Assembly: GCA_028698405.1 (NCBI GenBank)
Contig: JAQVDF010000072.1
Coordinates: 1 to 7,694, forward strand
Length of the DNA stretch: 7,694 bases
Direction: 5' to 3'
Origin: Phenylobacterium sp.
Lineage (GTDB): Bacteria; Pseudomonadota; Alphaproteobacteria; Caulobacterales; Caulobacteraceae
The notes below the pieces were generated by a model. That model was not told where the DNA came from. It worked only from the letters and a program-made list of their open reading frames with translations, and made no database searches. The translations under genes were made by a program, and so were the position numbers. Shown here piece by piece: positions 1-4,663 of this stretch (position 1 is its first letter; each line of letters begins with the position of its first letter).

Positions 1-205
1 CCTTATAGCCCCTGGTGTACTTGGCATAGACCAGGGTGTCCGGATCGGGCCGCCAGTCGACGCCCAGCGTCCCGCCCCAGCCGTCCCATTCGTTCTTCAG
101 CACGCGGGTGCGCCGGCCGGTGACGGAGTCGGTGTACACCGGAGTGGTCACCGACGGGTCGACCTGCGTGCCGGCGCCGACCGCCGCGGTATGTTGGAGG
201 CCGCG
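1..205 (-). pseudogene. TonB-dependent receptor fragment, 5' part missing
   Basis: Read on the minus strand, this gives 68 open codons running off the left edge. They include KNEWDGWGGTLGVDWRPD and DTLVYAKYTRGYK. The pattern 'W.GTLGVDWRP..DTLVYAKYTRGYK' is characteristic of the middle barrel strands of outer-membrane TonB-dependent receptors, which take up siderophores, vitamins or glycans. In such proteins this stretch normally lies several hundred residues from the N-terminus. Here the frame is closed by TGA (complement of 206-208) and, two codons further up, TAG (215-217). Less than 90 bases beyond lies the end of the quinone reductase gene. There is no room for a signal peptide, TonB box or plug domain, so the gene is 5'-truncated. 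In-frame GTG codons exist but could only start a plugless barrel piece. The receptor assignment is fairly sure. That it is a dead remnant is inferred, because the downstream part is outside the window. Confidence 0.7.
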
Positions 206-253
206 TCAACGCGGCTAAGCTTCCCAAGCGGCGTCCGGGCCTTTCCAAGCGAC
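201..253. repeat. Small palindrome and two 13-bp direct repeats at the receptor truncation point
   Basis: Positions 201-214 read CCGCGT-CA-ACGCGG, a perfect 6-bp inverted repeat that sits on the stop codon closing the receptor fragment. Next to it, CTTCCCAAGCGGC (220-232) and CTTTCCAAGCGAC (241-253) match at 11 of 13 positions and start exactly 21 bases apart, about two helical turns. That spacing could suit a tandem operator, or the copies may simply be decayed repeats at a rearrangement scar. No function can be assigned from sequence alone. Confidence 0.4.
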
Positions 254-294
254 GGTATGACGCGTTTCCCGCTCCCCCGGGGAGGGACGCCTGC

Positions 295-1284
295 TCAGGT
301 CAGCAGCACGACCTTGCCGAGGTGGGCGCCGCTCTCCAGGTGGGCGTGCGCGGCGGCGGCTTCGGCCAGCGGGAAGGTGCGGTCGATGTAGGGCCTGACC
401 TGTCCCGCTTCGATCCACGGCCAGACCCGGCGTTCCACTTCGGCCGCCAGGCGCGCCTTCTCGTCGGCGCTGCGGGGGCGCAGGGTCGAGCCGGTGATCG
501 CCGCCCGCTTCTGCATGAGACGGCCGATGGACAGCTCCACCGTCCCGCCGCCCTGGGCGGCGATGTAGACGATGCGCCCACCGGTCTTCAGCGCCTTGAG
601 GTTCTGGTCGAAGTAGGGCGCGCCGACCATGTCCAGCACCACGTCGACGCCGCCCTCGCGCAGGGCGGCGTCGGCGAAGTCCTCGGCGGTGGAGTCGACG
701 GCGACGTCCGCGCCCACCTGGCGGGCCTGCTCGGCCTTGGCGGCGCCTCTGGCGGTGGCGATCACCCTGGCGCCCGCCGCCTTGCCCATCTGAATGGCGG
801 TGACCCCGATGCCGGAGGTCGCCCCGTGCACCAGCAGCGTCTCGCCGGCTTTCAGCCCCCCGTGCTCGAAGACGTTGGCGAACACCGTGAACACCGTCTC
901 CGGCAGGCCTGCGGCCTGCACCGCGTCCAGCCCCCTGGGGAGCGGTAGGGCGTGACGGGCGTCGCAGACCGCGTATTCGGCGTAGCCGCCGCCGCCCAGC
1001 AGCGCGCAGACGAGGTCGCCCGCCTTCCAGCGGCCGGCCGGCTCGATCACCTCGCCCGCGACCTCCAGGCCCAGCGTGTCCGGCGCGCCGGGGGGCGGCG
1101 GATAGAAGCCCTGGCGCTGGGCGATGTCCGGCCGGTTCACGCCGGCGGCGCGCACACGGATCAGAATCTGGCCTTCGCCCGGCGTCGGGCGAGGGATCTG
1201 CACCGGCTTCAGCGCCTCGGCCGGGCCCTTGCCGCCTTCGACGGCGACCGCGGCCATGGTCTGGTCCTGCGACGATTGGTTCAT
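295..1284 (-). CDS. NAD(P)H:quinone oxidoreductase, PIG3 type (zinc-independent MDR family)
   Basis: The product is a 329-residue cytosolic medium-chain dehydrogenase/reductase expected to reduce quinones with NAD(P)H. The N-terminal catalytic domain has the family block RVRAAGVNRPDIAQRQGFYPPPPGAP (about residues 43-68). LGLEVAGEV (71-79) replaces the GHE zinc motif of alcohol dehydrogenases, so no catalytic zinc is expected. The nucleotide-binding Rossmann fold starts at LLVHGATSGIG (150-160). PETVFTVFANVFEHGGLKAGETLLVHG resembles the TP53I3/PIG3 branch closely. The frame is open 24 codons further up, to an ATG at 1354-1356. I chose the ATG at 1282-1284 because GGAGGT lies 7 bases upstream of it and because homologues start near MNQTMxAV. 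Length is normal for the family. The gene is transcribed divergently from the DUF1192 gene, with 89 bases between starts. The physiological electron acceptor is unknown. Confidence 0.9.
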   Translation of the reverse strand: MNQSSQDQTMAAVAVEGGKGPAEALKPVQIPRPTPGEGQILIRVRAAGVNRPDIAQRQGFYPPPPGAPDTLGLEVAGEVIEPAGRWKAGDLVCALLGGGGYAEYAVCDARHALPLPRGLDAVQAAGLPETVFTVFANVFEHGGLKAGETLLVHGATSGIGVTAIQMGKAAGARVIATARGAAKAEQARQVGADVAVDSTAEDFADAALREGGVDVVLDMVGAPYFDQNLKALKTGGRIVYIAAQGGGTVELSIGRLMQKRAAITGSTLRPRSADEKARLAAEVERRVWPWIEAGQVRPYIDRTFPLAEAAAAHAHLESGAHLGKVVLLT

Positions 1285-1327
1285 GGGTGTGACCTCCGCG
1301 ATCTTGCGCCTTGAACGGCTTGGCGGC

Positions 1328-1356
1328 CAAATAGCCGGCTGGAGCTTAGGCCGCAA
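1328..1356 (-). promoter_or_regulatory. Possible housekeeping promoter for the quinone reductase gene
   Basis: On the minus strand, TTGCGGC (1350-1356) is followed after 14 bases by GCTATTTG (1328-1335). This loosely fits the Caulobacter sigma-73 pattern TTGACGS, 10-14 bases, GCTANAWC, with two mismatches in each element. It would give a leader of about 40 bases before the ATG at 1284. It is a weak match in a GC-rich region and should be read as a suggestion only. Confidence 0.25.
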
Positions 1357-1373
1357 AGGGAGGCTCGGGTCCC

Positions 1374-1580
1374 ATGGACGAACCGGCGGATGTCCGCGTC
1401 GGACGCGGCCAGCGGTTGGCCGAGGCGGTTCGCGAGGACCTGGAGCTGTTCGGCGTCGACGAACTCGAGGAGCGGATCGCGGTGCTCCAGGCCGAGGTCG
1501 CCCGCGTGCAGGCCCAGATCGACAGGAAGCGCGCGGGTCGCGCCGCCGCCGACGCGCTGTTCTCGGGACGCCCGGGTTGA
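1374..1580 (+). CDS. DUF1192 family small protein
   Basis: This is a 68-residue protein of the alphaproteobacterial DUF1192 type; no biochemical function is known to me. The recognisable core is DLELFGVDELEERIAVLQAEVARVQ, followed by QIDRKRAGRAAADALF. The segment from about residue 28 to 55 has heptad-like spacing of L, I and V and should form a short alpha-helical coiled coil. The C-terminal part is basic and then Ala-rich. There is no signal peptide or membrane segment. The start is supported by GGGAGG at 1358-1363, ten bases before ATG. It lies directly upstream of rcdA on the same strand, 93 bases apart. From memory the pair DUF1192-DUF1465 is common in alphaproteobacteria, which suggests linked roles; that link is inference. 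Confidence 0.85.
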   Translation: MDEPADVRVGRGQRLAEAVREDLELFGVDELEERIAVLQAEVARVQAQIDRKRAGRAAADALFSGRPG

Positions 1581-1597
1581 GCGCGCCGGGGTTCGGC

Positions 1598-1614
1598 TTG
1601 GCACGGGCGTTGCA
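1598..1614 (+). promoter_or_regulatory. Sigma-54 (RpoN) promoter upstream of rcdA
   Basis: The sequence TTGGCACG-GGCG-TTGCA matches the sigma-54 consensus TGGCACG-N4-TTGCW at every defined base. The invariant GG (1600-1601) and GC (1612-1613) are separated by the required 10 bases. Transcription would start near 1625, giving a leader of about 49 bases to the rcdA ATG at 1674. The site lies between the DUF1192 stop codon and rcdA, so it would drive rcdA alone. A sigma-54 promoter needs an enhancer-binding ATPase bound upstream; I could not identify its binding site within the DUF1192 gene. No TTAA-N7-TTAA CtrA box is present in this gap. The motif is visible in the sequence; its use in the cell is inferred. 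Confidence 0.65.
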
Positions 1615-1673
1615 GCCCGATAGACGCGGAACCGATGTGCTCCGCAGGCTGACGGAAGAGGCGTGACGGCCCC

Positions 1674-2186
1674 ATGAGCGAAACCGACCCGACGGGGCCC
1701 TGGCGGGCGGCCGTGATCCGTGACTTTGCGCGGTCCGAGCTGTTCGAGCGCACCTTCCAGGAGGGCATGGACCTCGTGGAGGAGACCGCCGCCTATCTGG
1801 ACGGCGCCGGACGGCAGGAATCCAAGCTGCTGGCCCGCAACGCGGCCTTGGCCTACGCGGCCGAGAGCATGCGCCTGACCACCCGGCTGATGCAGGTGGC
1901 TTCCTGGCTGCTGGTGCAGCGGGCGGTGAAGGAGGGCGACATGGCCCCCGAAGCGGCCTGCGAGGCCCGCTACCGGCTGGGCGCCCAGGAGGTGTCCAAG
2001 TCCCGCCCCGAGGCCGAGGCCGAACTGCCGCCGGGCCTGGTGGGCCTGCTGCACCGCGCCGAGCGCCTTTACGAACGCGTGCGCCACCTCGACGAGCGCA
2101 TGTATCTGGCCCAGGCCGAGAACCCCGAACCCCTCAACCCCGTCCAGTCCCACTTCGACCGCCTGCGCAGCGCGTTCGGGAGTTAG
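1674..2186 (+). CDS. rcdA: RcdA, regulator of CtrA degradation (DUF1465 family)
   Basis: The product is a 170-residue cytoplasmic adaptor. In Caulobacter crescentus RcdA forms a compact three-helix bundle that works with CpdR and PopA to bring substrates such as CtrA and TacA to the ClpXP protease during the cell cycle. The strongest signatures are AVIRDFARSELFERTF (14-29), GMDLVEETAAYLDG, and SMRLTTRLMQVASWLLVQRAV (about 64-84). They are followed by EVSKSRPEAEAELPPGL and ERLYERVRHLDERMYL. The C-terminal tail (about 148-170, NPEPLNPVQSHFDRLRSAFGS) is conserved in length; in Caulobacter the flexible tail matters for function. A purine-rich GGAAGAGG lies 12 bases before the ATG, slightly distant for a ribosome binding site. 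A consensus sigma-54 promoter sits 60 bases upstream. The family assignment is firm; the substrate set in this organism is inferred. Confidence 0.92.
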   Translation: MSETDPTGPWRAAVIRDFARSELFERTFQEGMDLVEETAAYLDGAGRQESKLLARNAALAYAAESMRLTTRLMQVASWLLVQRAVKEGDMAPEAACEARYRLGAQEVSKSRPEAEAELPPGLVGLLHRAERLYERVRHLDERMYLAQAENPEPLNPVQSHFDRLRSAFGS

Positions 2187-2210
2187 GCCCCCCTCGGCCG
2201 CACAATGGCT

Positions 2211-2366
2211 TTCCCCCTCCCCTTGTGGGAGAGGGTGGCGCCCGAAGGGCGTCGGGAGAGGCGTCGCTCGGCGCGCATCGCCCGTGGATCCACGAGCGGG
2301 GAGGCCTGCGCCACGCCTCCTCCGACCCGCTTGGCGGGCCACCTCCTCCTACAAGGGGAGGAGGAG
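2211..2366. repeat. Two inverted copies of a REP-like intergenic element
   Basis: The first copy (2211-2266) starts TTCCCCCTCCCCTTGTGGGA and ends near GGGAGAGGCGTCG. The second (2311-2366) is the same element in the opposite direction. Read on the minus strand, it aligns end to end without gaps and agrees at roughly three quarters of positions. Each copy carries its own small stems (CTCCC...GGGAG and GCCC...GGGC). The two together could fold into a long imperfect hairpin with a loop of about 45 bases. Such CTCCCCTTGTGGGAGAGGGTGG elements recur between genes in Caulobacterales genomes, to my knowledge. Their place between the convergent ends of rcdA and rpmE fits a role as 3'-end structure or terminator, or simply a neutral repeat. 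The 270-base gap holds no gene. Confidence 0.65.
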
Positions 2367-2377
2367 AGGATGCATCC

Positions 2378-2395
2378 GATCGCGGAGAGGCGATC
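2378..2395. repeat. Short inverted repeat GATCGC/GCGATC
   Basis: GATCGC (2378-2383) and GCGATC (2390-2395) flank GGAGAG and could form a 6-bp stem with a six-base loop, just left of the rpmE terminator. It has no T-run on either strand. It may add to transcript-end structure for the plus-strand rcdA message, for which no classical terminator is visible. Confidence 0.3.
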
Positions 2396-2404
2396 TCCCC
2401 AACG

Positions 2405-2432
2405 AAAAACGCCGCGCCCGTAGGCGCGGCGT
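2405..2432 (-). terminator. Intrinsic terminator of rpmE with UNCG tetraloop
   Basis: On the minus strand, a perfect 10-bp GC-rich stem (ACGCCGCGCC / GGCGCGGCGT) closes a TACG loop and runs straight into TTTTT. It starts 27 bases after the rpmE stop codon. The C(UACG)G loop is a UNCG tetraloop, an unusually stable RNA fold. This is the clearest intrinsic terminator in the window. On the plus strand the same hairpin is preceded by AAAAA and has only a poor T-tract after it, so it should act mainly on rpmE. Confidence 0.85.
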
Positions 2433-2458
2433 CTTCGTCGCAAGAGGCCGAGATCGTC

Positions 2459-2683
2459 TTACTTGCGGGTGAAGGCGCCGAACTTGGCGTTGAAGCGCGA
2501 GACCCGGCCGCCGCGGTCGAGCAGCTGCTGGTTGCCGCCGGTCCACGCCGGGTGGGTCTTCGGATCGATGTCCAGGTGCAGCGTGTCCCCTTCCTTCCCG
2601 TAGGTCGACCGGGTCTGGTAGGTGGTGCCGTCGGTCATGACCACGGTGATGAAGTGGTAGTCCGGGTGGGTGTCTTGTTTCAT
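2459..2683 (-). CDS. rpmE: 50S ribosomal protein L31
   Basis: This is a 74-residue ribosomal protein of the large subunit, where L31 helps bridge the two subunits. Characteristic stretches are [22 protein letters not shown], the [18 protein letters not shown] block, and [21 protein letters not shown]. It has no cysteine at all, so it is the zinc-free type usual in many alphaproteobacteria, not the CxxC type that gives up zinc. Length is normal. No strong Shine-Dalgarno sequence precedes the ATG (the nearest purine run is CAGGCG). The upstream leader holds CTGAC/GTCAG (2695-2699/2707-2711) and a 20-bp palindrome. A strong intrinsic terminator follows, so the gene is probably transcribed alone. 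Confidence 0.95.
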   Translation of the reverse strand: MKQDTHPDYHFITVVMTDGTTYQTRSTYGKEGDTLHLDIDPKTHPAWTGGNQQLLDRGGRVSRFNAKFGAFTRK

Positions 2684-2724
2684 CGCGCGTGCGCCTGACG
2701 TAAAGGGTCAGCCTGAATGAGGCA

Positions 2725-2744
2725 GGGCCCGCCGCGGCGGGCCC
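2725..2744. repeat. 20-bp perfect GC-only palindrome between rpmE and the ABC exporter
   Basis: GGGCCCGCCG is followed directly by its reverse complement CGGCGGGCCC. As RNA it would form an 8-bp stem of G-C pairs with a CGCG loop. It is not followed by a T-run on either strand, so a terminator role is not supported. If the rpmE promoter is at 2758-2787, the hairpin would sit close to the 5' end of the rpmE message. As DNA it could be a binding site for a dimeric regulator. Confidence 0.6.
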
Positions 2745-2757
2745 CAAAGGAGCCGGG

Positions 2758-2787
2758 CCTATACTGCAAGAGGCCCCCTTTAGGCAA
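2758..2787 (-). promoter_or_regulatory. Possible rpmE promoter
   Basis: On the minus strand, TTGCCT (2782-2787) and TATAGG (2758-2763) are 18 bases apart, a reasonable -35/-10 pair. Transcription would start near 2751, about 70 bases before the rpmE ATG, placing the 20-bp palindrome at the start of the leader. The TATA core also reads TATACT on the plus strand, but no -35 element is visible there for the ABC exporter gene. Confidence 0.35.
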
Positions 2788-2800
2788 GGGCGAGCGCCAA

Positions 2801-4636
2801 GTGAGTGAGACTGCGGCCCCGCAAGCGGAGGCTCCGGGGCGTCCGGGCGCAGGCGCGAGCCTGGTCCAGAGCCTGGCCGAGGACGCCGCCCGCCGCGGCA
2901 AGAGCCGGAACCTGAAGACCCTCTCGCGGCTGCTGCCGTTCGCCCGCGCGCACATGGGCGACGCCATCGCCAGCGTGATTTTCCTGTTCGGCTCGACCGC
3001 CGCGACGCTGGCCCTGTCGGGTGCGGTGCGGCTGCTGGTCGACCACCTGACGACGGCGAGTGGGGCCGAGGTCGACCGCTGGTTCCTGCTGCTGGGCGCG
3101 GTGGCGCTGGCGCTGGGGATCGCCACGGCGCTGCGCTACTTCTTCGTCACCAAGCTCGGCGAGCGGGTCGTGGCCGACCTGCGCAAGGCCGCCTACGCCC
3201 ATATCCTGACGCTGGACCCCTCCTTCTTCCTGGGCGTGCGCACCGGCGAGGTGCTCTCACGGCTGACCACCGACATCCAGATCGTCGAGACGCTGCTGTC
3301 GACCTCCATCTCGGTGGCGCTGCGCAACCTGGTGATGCTGATCGGCGCCCTGATCCTGCTGGTCTGGGTGAGTCCCACCCTGACCGGCCTGGTGCTGGCC
3401 GGCTTTCCGCTGATCCTCGCCCCCTTGTTCCTGTTCGGCCGGCGGGTGCGGCGGCTGACCAGCTCGGCGCAGGACCGCTTCGCCGCCGCCGTCGGCTACG
3501 CGGGCGAGACGCTGGACGGGCTGGAGACGGTGCAGGCCTTCGGGCGCGAGACCACGGCCGCGGGCCGTTTCGGCGAGGCGGTGGAAGCGGCTTTCCGCAC
3601 CTCGCTTCGGCGGATGACGGCTCGGGCGGTGATGACCGCCCTGGTCATCGCCCTGGTGTTCGGCGGCGTGGTCGGCGTTTTCTGGCTGGGCGTCCACGCC
3701 GGACTGCGTGGCGAGATGAGCTGGGGGGCCCTGTTCCAGTTCGCCTTCCTGTCGGTGCTGGCGGCCGGTTCGGTCGGCGCGCTCGGCGAGACCTGGGGCG
3801 ATCTGCAGAAGGCGGCCGGGGCCATGGAGCGGATCGGCGAGCTGATGGACGCGCGCCCGCGCATCGCCGCCCCGCCCAGGCCCACGCCGCTGCCCAGCCC
3901 GGCGCAGGGCCGCATCGAGTTCGAGGAGGTGGTGTTCGCCTATCCCGGCCGCCCCGACCTGCCCGCGCTGGACGGCTTTTCCCTGAAGGTGGAGCCCGGC
4001 GAGCGGGTGGCGCTGGTGGGCCCCTCGGGGGCGGGCAAGAGCACCGTCTTCCGCCTGCTGCTGCGCTTCTACGACCCGCAGTCCGGCGCGGTGCGGCTGG
4101 ACGGCGTGGACCTGCGTGCGGCCGACCCGGCCGAGGTGCGCCGGCGGATGGCGCTGGTCGCCCAGGACTCGCCGTTGTTCTCGGGTTCGGCCTTGGAGAA
4201 CATCCGCTTCGGCCGCGAGGACGCCAGCCTCGAGGAGGTGCGCGCGGCCGCCGGCGCCGCCCAGGCCGGATTCCTCGACGCCCTGCCCGAGGGTTACGAG
4301 ACGCGGCTCGGCGATCGGGCCCGCACCCTCTCCGGCGGCGAGCGCCAGCGGCTGGCCATCGCCCGCGCCCTGGTGCGAGAGGCCCCCATCCTGCTGCTCG
4401 ACGAGGCCACCAGCGCCCTCGACGCGGAGAACGAGCGCTTGGTCCAGGCCGCCCTCGACGAGGCCATGGCCGGCCGCAGCACCCTGGTCATCGCCCACCG
4501 CCTGGCCACCGTGCTGAAGGCCGACCGGATCGTGGTGATGGACGCCGGCCGTGCGGTGGAGCAGGGCACGCACGACGAACTCGTGGCCCGCGGCGGCCTC
4601 TATGCGCGGCTCGCCGCGCTGCAATTCGGGAGCTGA
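2801..4636 (+). CDS. ABC exporter, fused membrane and ATPase domains (MsbA-like)
   Basis: This 611-residue half-transporter should dimerise in the inner membrane and export a lipid or other hydrophobic compound using ATP. The N-terminal half (about residues 50-345) has the hydrophobic segments of a type I exporter, for example AIASVIFLFGSTAATLAL, LLLGAVALALGIATAL, LVMLIGALILLVWV and ALVIALVFGGVVGVFWLGV. The linking helices include DPSFFLGVRTGEVLSRLTTD. The ATPase half carries Walker A GPSGAGKST (407-415), the Q-loop Q455, signature LSGGERQR (510-517), Walker B ILLLDEATSALD (530-541) and switch His H566. All catalytic elements are intact. I chose GTG at 2801 (MSETAAPQ...). The open frame reaches an ATG at 2717, but that extension would encode the palindrome and has no family likeness. 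Ribosome binding near GTG is weak (AAGGG about 10 bases upstream). The substrate is not predictable. Confidence 0.88.
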   Translation: MSETAAPQAEAPGRPGAGASLVQSLAEDAARRGKSRNLKTLSRLLPFARAHMGDAIASVIFLFGSTAATLALSGAVRLLVDHLTTASGAEVDRWFLLLGAVALALGIATALRYFFVTKLGERVVADLRKAAYAHILTLDPSFFLGVRTGEVLSRLTTDIQIVETLLSTSISVALRNLVMLIGALILLVWVSPTLTGLVLAGFPLILAPLFLFGRRVRRLTSSAQDRFAAAVGYAGETLDGLETVQAFGRETTAAGRFGEAVEAAFRTSLRRMTARAVMTALVIALVFGGVVGVFWLGVHAGLRGEMSWGALFQFAFLSVLAAGSVGALGETWGDLQKAAGAMERIGELMDARPRIAAPPRPTPLPSPAQGRIEFEEVVFAYPGRPDLPALDGFSLKVEPGERVALVGPSGAGKSTVFRLLLRFYDPQSGAVRLDGVDLRAADPAEVRRRMALVAQDSPLFSGSALENIRFGREDASLEEVRAAAGAAQAGFLDALPEGYETRLGDRARTLSGGERQRLAIARALVREAPILLLDEATSALDAENERLVQAALDEAMAGRSTLVIAHRLATVLKADRIVVMDAGRAVEQGTHDELVARGGLYARLAALQFGS

Positions 4637-4641
4637 CTCTC

Positions 4642-4659
4642 CTCTCCTATTGGGGAGAG
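4642..4659. terminator. Hairpin between convergent ABC exporter and glpQ-like genes
   Basis: CTCTCC (4642-4647) and GGAGAG (4654-4659) form a 6-bp stem with loop TATTGG, filling the 27-base gap between two convergent stop codons. There is no T-run on either side, so it is at best a weak two-way transcript end. It resembles the CTCC/GGAG repeats found elsewhere in the window. Confidence 0.4.
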
Positions 4660-4663
4660 AAGA

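Noticed and set aside
1285..1356. N-terminal extension of the quinone reductase to the ATG at 1354-1356.
   Set aside because: The downstream ATG has GGAGGT at ideal spacing, the extension (MRPKLQPAIWPPSRSRR) has no family likeness, and it would consume the likely promoter region.
1581..1673. Search for a CtrA binding box (TTAA-N7-TTAA) before rcdA.
   Set aside because: No TTAA occurs in the gap at all.
2717..2800. N-terminal extension of the ABC exporter to the ATG at 2717.
   Set aside because: The extra 28 residues are Pro/Arg-rich, encode the 20-bp palindrome and the likely rpmE promoter, and are unlike exporter N-termini. The GTG giving MSETAAPQ is more natural, though ribosome binding is weak at both.
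3257..4624. A 455-codon minus-strand open frame antisense to the ABC exporter.
   Set aside because: Its composition (His, Gln, Gly, Arg rich) and lack of any family motif mark it as the antisense shadow of a GC-rich gene whose Walker and signature motifs are intact on the plus strand.
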